32,757 nt of DNA. Source: a virus. The stretch is from IMG/VR virus record IMGVR_UViG_3300032116_000811, positions 1-32,757 of that record, one strand, 5' to 3'. The notes under the pieces were generated by a model. That model searched no databases. It was not told where the DNA came from and saw only the letters and a list, made by a program, of their open reading frames with translations. Shown here piece by piece: positions 16,263 through 23,972 of this stretch (position 1 is its first letter; the number at the start of each line of letters is the position of its first letter). A program made the position numbers and the translations under genes.

Positions 16263-17026
16263 TAGTTGAAAATTTTAAATGATTGTAAATATTTGTTTAT
16301 CTCAATTTCAACGGAAATCATCGGGTCTTCCTCTTCCTCCAATGCTTCACCTTCTGGCTTTTCGACTTCGCCTTCAGATGATGGTTGCGGTTGTTCTTCA
16401 AGGTCGACTGACTCTTCGTCTTCCATCTCAGCAAGATATTGTTGTAATTGCTTAAGTTTAAGTTCCAACAATTCAAATGTTTCATCAGTAAAGTGACCGT
16501 TTCTTAAAGATTTGATAGTTTTACCCATCTCATCTACAAGAACAGACTTTATTTGACTCTTCACTCCTACTGTTGGTGTATTTGCGTTTGCACCCCACAA
16601 TACTGAACTACCCTCAAACAATTTAATTTCATTGATTTCGTTATAGCCTGACTTTGCTTGTGACTTGATAGTCTGAAAGCCGATGCTATGTTCTGTGATA
16701 TGACCTTCTTTATACAACTCATAAGTATCGTTACCTAATGTTGTATTAGGCATCTTTACTCTAGCCTTTAAACCAAATCCATCTTCCATCATCTCAAATG
16801 GTTTAGCAATTGGCTTCTCGGTTGAATGGTTAAATAAATGCCAGATTCTATTCTTGGCACTAGGTCCGTTTTCTTTTAGGGTTTTAGTGAATGCACCTGG
16901 TACAATAACATCGCCATCGCTGTCAACATTACCAAACGCAGAATAGTAGACTGTGATAATTCTACCATTATCTTCCATGTCTACTGGAGCACCACTTACC
17001 GCTTTCTTGTTATAAAAGTTACTCAT
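16262..17026 (-). CDS. Prohead protease (S78 / HK97 gp4-like)
   Basis: A 254 aa protein. The catalytic region (about 25-160) has the family elements ITVYYSAFGNVDSDGD, LFNHSTEKPIA (likely catalytic H67), and TEHSIGFQ (likely nucleophile S114). The last ~70 residues are a very acidic, proline-containing tail (EDEESVDLEEQPQPSSEGE), presumably disordered or scaffold-like. The enzyme matures the capsid by removing the delta domain. It overlaps the capsid gene by one base in a TAATG junction. Confidence 0.9.
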   Translation of the reverse strand: MSNFYNKKAVSGAPVDMEDNGRIITVYYSAFGNVDSDGDVIVPGAFTKTLKENGPSAKNRIWHLFNHSTEKPIAKPFEMMEDGFGLKARVKMPNTTLGNDTYELYKEGHITEHSIGFQTIKSQAKSGYNEINEIKLFEGSSVLWGANANTPTVGVKSQIKSVLVDEMGKTIKSLRNGHFTDETFELLELKLKQLQQYLAEMEDEESVDLEEQPQPSSEGEVEKPEGEALEEEEDPMISVEIEINKYLQSFKIFN

Positions 17027-17035
17027 ATTTTTTAT

Positions 17036-17875
17036 TTAAGCTATATAAACTGTGCAGCATCTACAGTTGCAGTTATTTACTGCTAACCCTGCTGCATCAT
17101 GTGCATATTGCATTTCTATTAGTCCATAGTCAGGAGTGTTTACTAGGAATGGTTGATTAACAGGGATTCTTACACCTTTGTTGTCAGGATTCGTTTGTCT
17201 ATCTAAATCCCTGTGCCATAATCTTGGCTTACCACTCTTAGCTGGATATTCAGCAGCTATCCATTGTTTTAATACTGGAACACCTGCTAACCTAACCGCA
17301 CCTATAGCACCTGTACTTAATGCCTGATGGCTTTCAGTCCTTGCTATAAGTAAACTCCTTGCGTTATTTATCTTCCCTTCTCTGAGAGTTTGTATTGCCA
17401 ATGAATTAACTTCATTTTGTGACAATCCATTCTCACGACCGTACTTTATAACATTCGCTAATATACGAGCTATTTCGTTTTCAGTAGTATTCTCTATGCC
17501 TTGCATCTTTAGTCCGCTAATCGCAGTCCAATAGGATAACATAAATACTAACCACTCATCCAAAATGTTTAAAGGATCAAGGTCAATCTCTTCCGCTTTC
17601 TTATTCGTTTCAAACATCTGTTGGTATCTCATAGCAGTATAACCGCCAGTTGATTCATACAAAGTTCGTAAAATATTATTAATCTTATCGCCAGTAAAAA
17701 ATCCTGCACGATTATTAGCCGCTTGTTCTACCCCTAATGCCTCAACCATTTGAGCAGCTTTATCAAAGTCAGCTTGTAAAGCCTCTTTTATTTTAGGCTG
17801 AAATTCTCTGATTGATTTCCTTGCAATCTTTTGTTGCAAAGCAAACTGCTGTGATGGTGTAAGTGGTTTAGCCAT
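17036..17875 (-). CDS. Head morphogenesis protein, Mu gpF / SPP1 gp7-like
   Basis: A 279 aa minor head protein. The C-terminal half carries the family pattern ARTESHQALSTGA, LKQWIAA, RLWHRDLDRQ and a cysteine-rich end NCNCRCCTVYIA. The N-terminal half is helical. These proteins bind the portal inside the prohead and may be ejected with DNA. The order portal, small protein, Mu F-like, protease, capsid is normal for siphophages. Confidence 0.85.
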   Translation of the reverse strand: MAKPLTPSQQFALQQKIARKSIREFQPKIKEALQADFDKAAQMVEALGVEQAANNRAGFFTGDKINNILRTLYESTGGYTAMRYQQMFETNKKAEEIDLDPLNILDEWLVFMLSYWTAISGLKMQGIENTTENEIARILANVIKYGRENGLSQNEVNSLAIQTLREGKINNARSLLIARTESHQALSTGAIGAVRLAGVPVLKQWIAAEYPAKSGKPRLWHRDLDRQTNPDNKGVRIPVNQPFLVNTPDYGLIEMQYAHDAAGLAVNNCNCRCCTVYIA

Positions 17876-18270
17876 TATCCTTTTGCGTCTATAGCTTCAA
17901 TCATTTTTCCAGCAGCCGCATAAATTGAGTTCATATTGTTTTGAGCTGCGTATTGTCTTATAGCTGATAATCCTCTTCTGTCTACTGTTTTAAAGTCAGA
18001 AGTATAAATATAGCCGTAATGACCTTTAGTATCTTCACTAAGCTCTGGGTCTACACCAAGAAACCATAGACAGTATTTATCATATCCATTTTCTTCTAAA
18101 TACGCATTCTCCATTTCAGCCGTTGGTCTTACCCAACTATCAGGTCTGATTACATCTCCAGATGCTATAAGTTTATTTGCATGATTAATACCCTTAGTGT
18201 TTTTCTCAGTTAACCTTTTTAATTCTAAAAGGTTGTTAATTGCTTTTTCTAAGATTTCAAATGATTTCAT
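17875..18270 (-). CDS. Hypothetical head-region protein (131 aa)
   Basis: A 131 aa protein starting MKSFEILEKAINNLLELKRL. The frame is open to 18300, but that start would overlap the portal gene, whereas ATG 18270 follows the portal stop by a few bases, so the short form is chosen. After an N-terminal helix the sequence has YCLWFLGVDPELSEDTKGHYG and a C-terminal helix (LSAIRQYAAQNNMNSIYAAAGKM). I do not recognise the family. Its fixed place between portal and Mu F-like genes suggests a capsid or portal-associated role. Confidence 0.65.
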   Translation of the reverse strand: MKSFEILEKAINNLLELKRLTEKNTKGINHANKLIASGDVIRPDSWVRPTAEMENAYLEENGYDKYCLWFLGVDPELSEDTKGHYGYIYTSDFKTVDRRGLSAIRQYAAQNNMNSIYAAAGKMIEAIDAKG

Positions 18271-18275
18271 AATAT

Positions 18276-20012
18276 TTATTTTGATGGATCGTAAGCCCAA
18301 TTTTTAAGTGATATATCTCTTTTAGAAGGACAACCTTCTGATGCTGGTTTACCTTGTTCTGCTCCTTTCATTCTGCTCACAAAGCTTATAGTTCTGTTTG
18401 CGTCTTCCGCATCTGCTGTAGTCCAATCTTCTTTCTTCTTAGACAATAGTCTTAGGTTTCTATTGATAGGGCTTCTGTCAAGTGATGCTTTCTTAGAACA
18501 CTCTGTATTTGACCAGGCTTCTAATTCTGAGTAGCTCATGTTAGTAATTGACTTGTACTTTGCATACACTTCATCTACTTGCTCGTTCTTACTCAAAAAA
18601 AAACCTTCACTTTTTACAGGTGGCAAATTATAATCACTTTGTTGTTGAGCATCTCTAGGGTCTTGTAACATAGTCAACTCATCTATAGGCAAATAACCTG
18701 CTGGGATAAATATCTCATCCATTTCAGTTCCTTCCATAGTATCATAACGCATAGCTGCTCTCTTCTCGTTTGGAGTAATCCACCAAGATTGAGAAAGAAT
18801 AGCACTAAGCTCTTTCATGTCTTCTTGTAACTCTGGGAATACTGTCAAATCAAAATCGATATAGTAACCTTGACCAATCTCTGTTGAGAAGAATCTATTG
18901 AACGCATCACGAAGAGCTACTAACTCAGGAAGCACTACTTGAGTCAACATTTCCTTCTTAGCTTCCTTCATGTTGTTATAAGTCTTGTTATCAGGATCGT
19001 TAAATAACGCAGAGTTTACACCGTAAACATTACAAAGTTCTCTAAGTGTTACTTTCTCTGATTCTAACAACTGCAAGTCGATAGGACTTAAACCCATGTT
19101 AATCCAATTCAACTTTGCACCTGCAATCAAAATCTTACCAGCATTCTTTAAAATACCAGCTTGAGTTTTTGTTCCGTACTGATTGTAGAAATCTTCCTTA
19201 AGCTTTCCTGCTGCTTCTGGTCCGAAATCATTTGATTCATCAGCAGACAAAATACCTTTAGGTCCTTGATTCTGTAACATACCTACCGATGTATCTTTTG
19301 CATCGTTAGAACGCTGTACAGTTCTATATGCAGCTTGTAAAGGACTCAAGCCGTAAAGCTGTTGTCCGTTAGTGTCAAAGTAAGGGTTGAAGTATTTTAG
19401 ATGGATTACGTCTTTCGCATCTAATTGATCCCATCCAACTAGCGTAAAAGAATAACCTTCAACCCCATTTATTGTACCATCAGAAATAATGGCAACGTAT
19501 TGAGATGGGAGTGTAACAAGTTCAGCAACCTTACCATTGGAAAGTCTATTCGCCCAAATGTAAGTATTACCAGTAATAAGTTTATAACCTACAGCACTCT
19601 CGATAAATTCAGAGAATGATTGATATTCATTTGGTTTTTCTAATAGGTCGTTTAAAGGTGAATCAGCAATCTCGGCAACTGCTTTAACACGAACTAACTC
19701 AGCTTTAGCAATATCTGTAGTAGATGTTGCATTATTTAGCATTGACTTGTATCTTGCTAACTCTTTCTTGTTCTTTATCTGATAAACATAAAAAGGAACA
19801 GTAGAAATAGTTTTAGAGATACGTTTGATGATAGCATATACCTCACTATTATTTTTATAGTCAAGTACAAATTTTTGCTGGTCTAATTCTGGATAAAGTG
19901 TTCTTCCGCCAATCAATCCACCGAAATCAGTAAAAGGATTGTTAAAAGTCACCTTTGGAGCTGCCTTTTGTTGAAAAGGGTTAGCTGCCTTTAGTATGTC
20001 CGTTAAATTCAC
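18276..20012 (-). CDS. Portal protein, HK97 family, with extra C-terminal domain
   Basis: A 578 aa protein. Residues about 40-440 follow the HK97-type portal pattern: YAIIKRISKTISTVPFYVYQ, YKLITGNTYIWANR, VIHLKYFNPYFDTNG, YGLSPLQAAYRTVQ, ESEKVTLRELCNVYGVN and KEMLTQVVLPELVALRDAFN. This ring channels DNA in and out of the head. The last ~90 residues are unusual for a portal: YSELEAWSNTECSKKASLD, RNLRLLSKKKEDW, and the ending SKRDISLKNWAYDPSK. That block resembles a small stand-alone domain found in other phage proteins and looks like a fusion. Confidence 0.92.
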   Translation of the reverse strand: MNLTDILKAANPFQQKAAPKVTFNNPFTDFGGLIGGRTLYPELDQQKFVLDYKNNSEVYAIIKRISKTISTVPFYVYQIKNKKELARYKSMLNNATSTTDIAKAELVRVKAVAEIADSPLNDLLEKPNEYQSFSEFIESAVGYKLITGNTYIWANRLSNGKVAELVTLPSQYVAIISDGTINGVEGYSFTLVGWDQLDAKDVIHLKYFNPYFDTNGQQLYGLSPLQAAYRTVQRSNDAKDTSVGMLQNQGPKGILSADESNDFGPEAAGKLKEDFYNQYGTKTQAGILKNAGKILIAGAKLNWINMGLSPIDLQLLESEKVTLRELCNVYGVNSALFNDPDNKTYNNMKEAKKEMLTQVVLPELVALRDAFNRFFSTEIGQGYYIDFDLTVFPELQEDMKELSAILSQSWWITPNEKRAAMRYDTMEGTEMDEIFIPAGYLPIDELTMLQDPRDAQQQSDYNLPPVKSEGFFLSKNEQVDEVYAKYKSITNMSYSELEAWSNTECSKKASLDRSPINRNLRLLSKKKEDWTTADAEDANRTISFVSRMKGAEQGKPASEGCPSKRDISLKNWAYDPSK

Positions 20013-20050
20013 GCTATATATTATTTTTACAAAAGTAACAAATTTTTATG

Positions 20051-21187
20051 CTATACAACCCACCCTCTTTTCGGTTTCGCATATTTTGTGTATATGGCAT
20101 ACCTCATAGAGTCCATTAAGTGATCTCGAAACTTCACAGGTTCATCAAGTGTGTTACCATCTGTATCGGTCTTCCACTTATAGTTTTTAATCTCATCAAG
20201 CAAATCTAAGGACTCTGACCTAATATGCAAAGGAAATGATTTTACCTTGTTGATTCCTGCATAAACATCTTTCACAGCACTCTTCAAGTTAAATCCTGCC
20301 TTATTCACCTCCGAGATGGTTTTTGGTTCAGCAGGGTCGGCATATATCTCCGAGTTTCTATCAAGCCCTAATGACCTCATCCTATCAATTAGTAAAGCAG
20401 TCGACATTTTTGTATCATAGATTAATTGGTCGACAAATAACTCACCATCAAAGTTCTTAACCCTAACGAGGGCTGTTTGGTTGTTAAAGCCAAAGTCAAG
20501 TCCGTAAAACACATCTCCTCCATCTGGGAAGTTGCGTCTTCGCTTCCAATGCGTATAAATGGTTGCTTGGGATATTGCTCTCTCTCCTAAGCCATAAACT
20601 CGCCAATATTGATGGTCGGCTGTTTTAAGCCTTTCAATCTCATCTACGATTGATTTTTCAAGAAATGGGTTGTCTTTGTAGGTAGTAATGGTAAAGTCAG
20701 CATCTTCTCTAGGTACAACCTTGTCATAAATCCAAGAATAATAATCTGAAGGATTATAGTCAATTACAATCTTTTCTGTGGTTCTTAATGCTAACTGCAT
20801 CCAAGATTCATAGTTTACCTCGTTAGCCTCGTTTATAAACAAGTAGTTTCTTTTACGTCCTCTTATTTTTTGTGGCTGATCCGTAGAGACGAACTCTACG
20901 ATGTTGCCTCCTAGAAAGTAAAGATTTTCTGATTTGTTGTGCTTTTCTTCTGAGTATAATCCATATTTCGAGAGTATTTCGATAAAGTCTCTCATCACTG
21001 AGCCTTTTATGGATGGCAACGAGGATCTGCAAATGGTTAGGGTTTTTCCCTTCTCTTGTAATAATTTCACGATAAACCATGTCAATACATTGTAAGTTTT
21101 GCCAGACCTTGTTCCGCCTTGCATAACTGATATTTTTTTTTGGCTGTTTTGTAGTACTTCGAAGACGATGTTTGTGGTTACATTCAT
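20051..21187 (-). CDS. terL: Terminase large subunit
   Basis: A 378 aa DNA-packaging motor. The ATPase domain has Walker A GGTRSGKT (24-31), an RGRKRNYLFINEANEV segment with Walker B (about 115-123, an INE form), and a coupling-motif position near DYNPSD (143-148). The nuclease domain keeps its acidic residues: GLDFGFNN (D231), YADPAEP (D284) and HLMDSMRYA (D359). Length and motifs fit Terminase_3/6-type proteins. It is followed in gene order by the portal. Confidence 0.93.
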   Translation of the reverse strand: MNVTTNIVFEVLQNSQKKISVMQGGTRSGKTYNVLTWFIVKLLQEKGKTLTICRSSLPSIKGSVMRDFIEILSKYGLYSEEKHNKSENLYFLGGNIVEFVSTDQPQKIRGRKRNYLFINEANEVNYESWMQLALRTTEKIVIDYNPSDYYSWIYDKVVPREDADFTITTYKDNPFLEKSIVDEIERLKTADHQYWRVYGLGERAISQATIYTHWKRRRNFPDGGDVFYGLDFGFNNQTALVRVKNFDGELFVDQLIYDTKMSTALLIDRMRSLGLDRNSEIYADPAEPKTISEVNKAGFNLKSAVKDVYAGINKVKSFPLHIRSESLDLLDEIKNYKWKTDTDGNTLDEPVKFRDHLMDSMRYAIYTKYAKPKRGWVV

Positions 21188-21294
21188 AAGACATAGGAAA
21201 AAAAATTAAAAAATTGTTTGTGTGTTTACCATTAGAAAACTTTTGGTTTTATAGGAAGGTAGGGGGGTGTCTATCCTATTTGCTATTTTAAGCC

Positions 21295-21402
21295 TCATTT
21301 AAGCCTTTCAATTATTAAATGGATACATAGTACTACACATAGGGTTAAAAGCCCTAGAATCGCCTTAAAATGCGAAATAAAGGCATTGTAGCTACTCTTC
21401 AT
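21295..21402 (-). CDS. Possible 35 aa membrane peptide between terminase genes
   Basis: The frame is open up to 21522, but the likely start is ATG 21402, 11 bases inside the end of the terminase small subunit gene (overlap coupling). The product MKSSYNAFISHFKAI is followed by LGLLTLCVVLCIHLII, a membrane-length hydrophobic stretch, and ERLK. The remaining 21188-21294 holds a 6-bp hairpin (ATAGGA/TCCTAT at 21251-21279) around a G-rich loop and no gene I can support. The peptide is plausible but not certain. Confidence 0.35.
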   Translation of the reverse strand: MKSSYNAFISHFKAILGLLTLCVVLCIHLIIERLK

Positions 21403-21949
21403 AGTCACCGTCTTCATTAATATCCAATAATTCCCCTTTATCATGGTTGTAAAGTGGGATTTCATCACTTTCTCCAGCTTTGTAAGCAGGTACGACCATT
21501 CCTGGCTCTGTTTGTGTATCAAAATTGATTATCTCACCCTGTGGTAACGCTTTGTGCTCATCCCCATCAATCTGTTTCATAATATCTCCAATTTGATTCG
21601 GTTTAACTACGTTGACTGTAATTTGCTTCACAACATCTCCTTCATGAGCAACCTCAGTCTTCTCGATATACCCTCTTCTCTTGCCTCTAGTCTTTAGCAA
21701 GAACATCGTAGCTAAGGTATCACCCCTAGCAATCCTTTCCATTAGCTTTTGTTCGCCAAAGTCAAGCATTATCTCCTCAGGCTCGATTTCAGCTAATCTC
21801 TTAGCAAACTCAGGATCATCCTTCAACCAAGTCTTATACTGCGTCCTACCGACTCCAGAAGCCTCACATGATATCGTGATATTCCCAAAGTTCTCCTTAT
21901 AAGCTATGATAAAAGCCTCTTTAGCTATTTCCTTGAATTGTGCGTTCAT
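21392..21949 (-). CDS. terS: Terminase small subunit
   Basis: A 185 aa protein. The N-terminal part (about 5-60) is a helix-turn-helix domain with FIIAYKENFGNITISCEASGV-type helices and GRTQYKTWLKDDPEF, as in small terminases of the phBC6A51-like type. It should recognise the packaging start and feed DNA to the large subunit. The middle holds a helical oligomerisation region (KLMERIARGDTLATMFLLKTRG). The final third is acidic and probably flexible (GELLDINEDGDYEE). It is the first minus-strand gene leaving the divergent control region. Confidence 0.8.
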   Translation of the reverse strand: MNAQFKEIAKEAFIIAYKENFGNITISCEASGVGRTQYKTWLKDDPEFAKRLAEIEPEEIMLDFGEQKLMERIARGDTLATMFLLKTRGKRRGYIEKTEVAHEGDVVKQITVNVVKPNQIGDIMKQIDGDEHKALPQGEIINFDTQTEPGMVVPAYKAGESDEIPLYNHDKGELLDINEDGDYEE

Positions 21950-22210
21950 ATTATACCTTTTGGTGTGTCAAATGTTTAAAAATGTTAAAATCTTTGTTTT
22001 ATATCAGAATTTTAGGGGGCACAAGGGGTCTCCCCTATTATCTACGCTAAAAAATAGGGTAGGGGGTTGTTATTTAACATAATATATACTATAAGCTGCT
22101 CTCCCCTGTTCATTGGTTGGTTCATTTGTGGTGGTTTAGTCCGCTAAGTTAACAACTAATATTTAATGATTGCAGAGTGACTCAAAGGGCAAAAGTAAAA
22201 ATTGCGGTTA

Positions 22211-22336
22211 GTATTATATTAATACATAAACCACTAATTTAATTGTAAAGTACTTAAGTAGTTAATTACTTACTATATTAATATAGTATATTTTATTCAA
22301 TATTAAATTAGTTATTACATACTTTATACTAGTATA
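22211..22336. repeat. Series of four AT-rich palindromes, operator-like
   Basis: The inverted repeats are GTATTA-tat-TAATAC (22211-22225), TACTTAAGTA (22251-22260), an 18-bp perfect palindrome TACTATATTAATATAGTA (22271-22288) and TATACTAGTATA (22325-22336). Three share TACT/AGTA half-sites. Their position between divergent arms suggests binding sites for a regulator or an early-melting region. Confidence 0.5.
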
Positions 22337-22351
22337 CTATATAATTATATC

Positions 22352-22370
22352 CTCCAGGGATCGCTCCAGG
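22352..22370. repeat. CTCCAGG direct repeat (12-bp period)
   Basis: CTCCAGG occurs at 22352-22358 and again at 22364-22370, separated by GATCG. The pair is the only GC-rich patch in the surrounding AT-rich region and lies about 30 bases before the promoter candidate, so a regulator site is possible. Confidence 0.35.
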
Positions 22371-22401
22371 TTAAAAATAATTTATAAATATTTTAATATT
22401 T

Positions 22402-22434
22402 TTGAACTTTGTATTAATTAGATCCTTATCTTTA
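22402..22434 (+). promoter_or_regulatory. Early promoter candidate (Bacteroidota type)
   Basis: TTG at 22402-22404 lies 22 bases before TATCTTTA (22427-22434), a one-base variant of the Bacteroidota -7 element TAnnTTTG. The spacing is in the reported range. The A-rich leader AAACAAAACAAAAC and the first early ATG (22455) follow within 20 bases. Confidence 0.4.
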
Positions 22435-22454
22435 TATCCTAAACAAAACAAAAC

Positions 22455-22565
22455 ATGCAAAACTTTAGCAACATTTTACTAGTATGTCAACTAGTACTTT
22501 TTATTCTAGTTATATCAAATATGGCTAGATTAGTATCTGATTATTTAATAACTAAAATAAAATAA
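22455..22565 (+). CDS. 36 aa membrane peptide, first early gene
   Basis: The reading frame begins MQNFSNILLVCQLVLFILVIS and ends DYLITKIK: a single membrane segment with a short basic tail. The ATG follows a strong A-rich leader (CAAAACAAAAC) typical of this genome. It is the first gene downstream of the early promoter candidate and lies two bases before a second tiny membrane peptide gene. Such early membrane peptides of phages often alter host functions, but no family is recognised and function is unknown. Confidence 0.5.
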   Translation: MQNFSNILLVCQLVLFILVISNMARLVSDYLITKIK

Positions 22566-22567
22566 AC

Positions 22568-22663
22568 ATGATAAACTTTATTGATCTAGTGATCTACTTA
22601 ATTATTGGGACGCTAGTAATTACCTTAATCAAAACAATATTTCAAGAACTACAAAACAAATAA
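22568..22663 (+). CDS. 31 aa membrane peptide
   Basis: The product is MINFIDLVIYLIIGTLVITL followed by IKTIFQELQNK: one membrane segment and an amphipathic tail. The ATG lies two bases after the stop of the preceding peptide, and the Gp88-like gene starts two bases after this stop, so the three form a tight operon. Too short for family assignment. Confidence 0.5.
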   Translation: MINFIDLVIYLIIGTLVITLIKTIFQELQNK

Positions 22664-22665
22664 AA

Positions 22666-23394
22666 ATGTCAACTACACTACAAAACAAAACTTACAAAGC
22701 GGTTAAACATTTATTGAGTAAAGGATCAACCAATACAAAAACCGCAAAGAACGATCTTGAAACATATATTTTGTATATGGCTCCCGCTAATCAGGTGACA
22801 GGTTTAAACCTTTGCCCTTTCGCTTCGACAGGTTGCAAAGCTTCGTGTCTCTATAGTGCGGGGCGTGGTAGATTTTCAAACGTGCAAGAATCAAGGATCA
22901 ATAAAAGTAAATTTTGGGGATATGATCGATCAACCTTTTATATCCAATTAGCTAACGAACTTTTGAATATACACGATAAAGCAATAAAGCAAAATAAACA
23001 AATAGCGATCCGTTTAAATGGCACTAGTGATATTGATCACTTAGATTTGTTACGTAGATATTCGGGTATTGATTTTCTAGAAACCTTTTACGATAATTTA
23101 CTTTTTTATGACTATACTAAGAATTTCAACCACATTAAAAAGTATATTGGATCAACTTATAAGATCACTTTTTCAAGATCTGAAACAAACGAAAATGACG
23201 CATATCTAACCCTAAAAAATGGTGGGAACGTCGCTATTGTTTTTGCGGATCAATTGCCTGAATATTGGAACGGATATCCCGTAATTAATGGAGATGAAAC
23301 CGATCTAAGGTATTTCGATCCTGTTAATGTAGTGATAGGTTTGAAAGCTAAAGGAGACGCTAAAAAGGATAAATCAGGTTTTGTAGTTAGATAG
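22666..23394 (+). CDS. Gp88-like protein with cysteine cluster
   Basis: A 242 aa protein resembling the phage 'gene product 88' family (mycobacteriophage gp88 and relatives, also seen in Bacteroidota phages). Visible conserved features are NLCPFASTGCKASCLYSAGRG, with cysteines spaced C-x6-C-x3-C, then VQESRINKSKFW, IRLNGTSDIDH, FYDYTKN, TFSRSETNEN, GGNVAIVF, and VVIGLKAKGDAKKDKSGFV. The cysteines could bind metal or an iron-sulfur cluster, but the spacing is not the radical-SAM CX3CX2C. The biochemical function is not known to me. The gene is unusually rich in GATC and ends at a terminator hairpin. Confidence 0.7.
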   Translation: MSTTLQNKTYKAVKHLLSKGSTNTKTAKNDLETYILYMAPANQVTGLNLCPFASTGCKASCLYSAGRGRFSNVQESRINKSKFWGYDRSTFYIQLANELLNIHDKAIKQNKQIAIRLNGTSDIDHLDLLRRYSGIDFLETFYDNLLFYDYTKNFNHIKKYIGSTYKITFSRSETNENDAYLTLKNGGNVAIVFADQLPEYWNGYPVINGDETDLRYFDPVNVVIGLKAKGDAKKDKSGFVVR

Positions 23395-23403
23395 TAGATA
23401 AAT

Positions 23404-23430
23404 AAGGGAACCCTAAAAAAGTTCCCTTTA
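23404..23430 (+). terminator. Terminator candidate after the Gp88-like gene
   Basis: AAGGGAAC (23404-23411) pairs perfectly with GTTCCCTT (23421-23428) around a nine-base A-rich loop, followed by a short T-rich stretch (TTTATCCTTT). It lies 10 bases past the gene's stop. Confidence 0.55.
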
Positions 23431-23498
23431 TCCTTTGCCTTTGTTGGTAGGTTTATGCGTTCGATCCGCACAAAGGAACAAACCAAAACAAAACAAAA

Positions 23499-23684
23499 AT
23501 GAACATTAGAGATTTAAAGGTAATTATCTTGAAATTAGAGCAAGAAAATAACCCAAACGATGCAAACCTTTTGCAATTTTACAAAGATCTTTATACTGAA
23601 ACGCTCGAAAAAATTGCGCATAAAGTAGCAAAAGAACTAGAGGAACAAAGTAAGAAAAGTTGGTTTGAACATTTAGCAAGATAA
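23499..23684 (+). CDS. Small helical hypothetical protein (61 aa)
   Basis: A 61 aa, highly charged, mostly helical protein (MNIRDLKVIILKLEQENN, NLLQFYKDLYTETLEKIAHKVAKELEE). The start is well supported by a long A-rich leader (ACCAAAACAAAACAAAA) directly before the ATG. It stands alone between a terminator hairpin and the candidate origin segment. No family recognised; a DNA- or protein-binding accessory is possible. Confidence 0.6.
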   Translation: MNIRDLKVIILKLEQENNPNDANLLQFYKDLYTETLEKIAHKVAKELEEQSKKSWFEHLAR

Positions 23685-23972
23685 GGCGAAATAAGACAAC
23701 CAAATAAAATTTTAATGATATGATAAGCTAGAAAAAAGATATAGCCAAAATAAGCCTAAAAATAGGCATAAAATTGATATTTATATCGGTATTGGTATTG
23801 GTATGCAATTTCCAGGACAATTGCCCTTGCAACTGTTTTGTAGTTGCGTATGCCAAAAATCTAGCAAAAAACCCCAAAAACCCTTGGCAAAAATCTTTGA
23901 CAAAAACCCTACAAAAATTTGGTAGGACAAAAACTTTTATATATTTTTAAACATTCAAACTAAAACAAAACA
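23685..23972. other. Hairpin, iteron and phased A-tract region, candidate origin
   Basis: No gene is seen in this 288-base stretch. In order it holds a hairpin GCCTA-AAAA-TAGGC (23754-23767), the palindrome GATAT-TT-ATATC (23776-23787), a tandem 6-bp repeat GGTATT x2.8 (23788-23805), hairpin GCAATT/AATTGC (23805-23824), hairpin GCAACT/AGTTGC (23829-23847), and seven A-runs of five or six starting at 23855, 23866, 23876, 23889, 23902, 23913 and 23929, about one helical turn apart. The end is AT-rich (TTTTATATATTTTTAAAC). The combination fits a replication origin or bent regulatory DNA. Function is inference. Confidence 0.5.

Larger units (their letters stand above)
21950..22454. other. Divergent intergenic control region between late and early arms
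   Basis: This 505-base segment separates the minus-strand late arm from the plus-strand early arm. I see no gene in it. Near the late side (22,010-22,077) are G-runs and hairpins: AGGGG/CCCCT (22024-22036), with CCCTATT (22033-22039) also able to pair with AATAGGG (22053-22059). The centre (22,200-22,340) is very AT-rich with four palindromes. Near 22,352-22,370 a CTCCAGG direct repeat stands in an otherwise AT-rich tract. A promoter candidate faces right at 22402-22434. No clear left-facing promoter was found by eye. Confidence 0.6.

Noticed and set aside
20130-21187. Walker B of terL lacking the usual D
   Set aside because: The INEANE form with a catalytic Glu is compatible with the family, so it was not treated as a defect.
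20853-21194. 113 aa frame overlapping the terminase large subunit start
   Set aside because: Runs in another frame over a clear terL with all its motifs; composition is that of a shadow frame.
22013-22067. Possible G-quadruplex from G-runs near 22013-22067
   Set aside because: Only four uneven runs with one loop longer than 20 bases; hairpin pairing explains the runs better.
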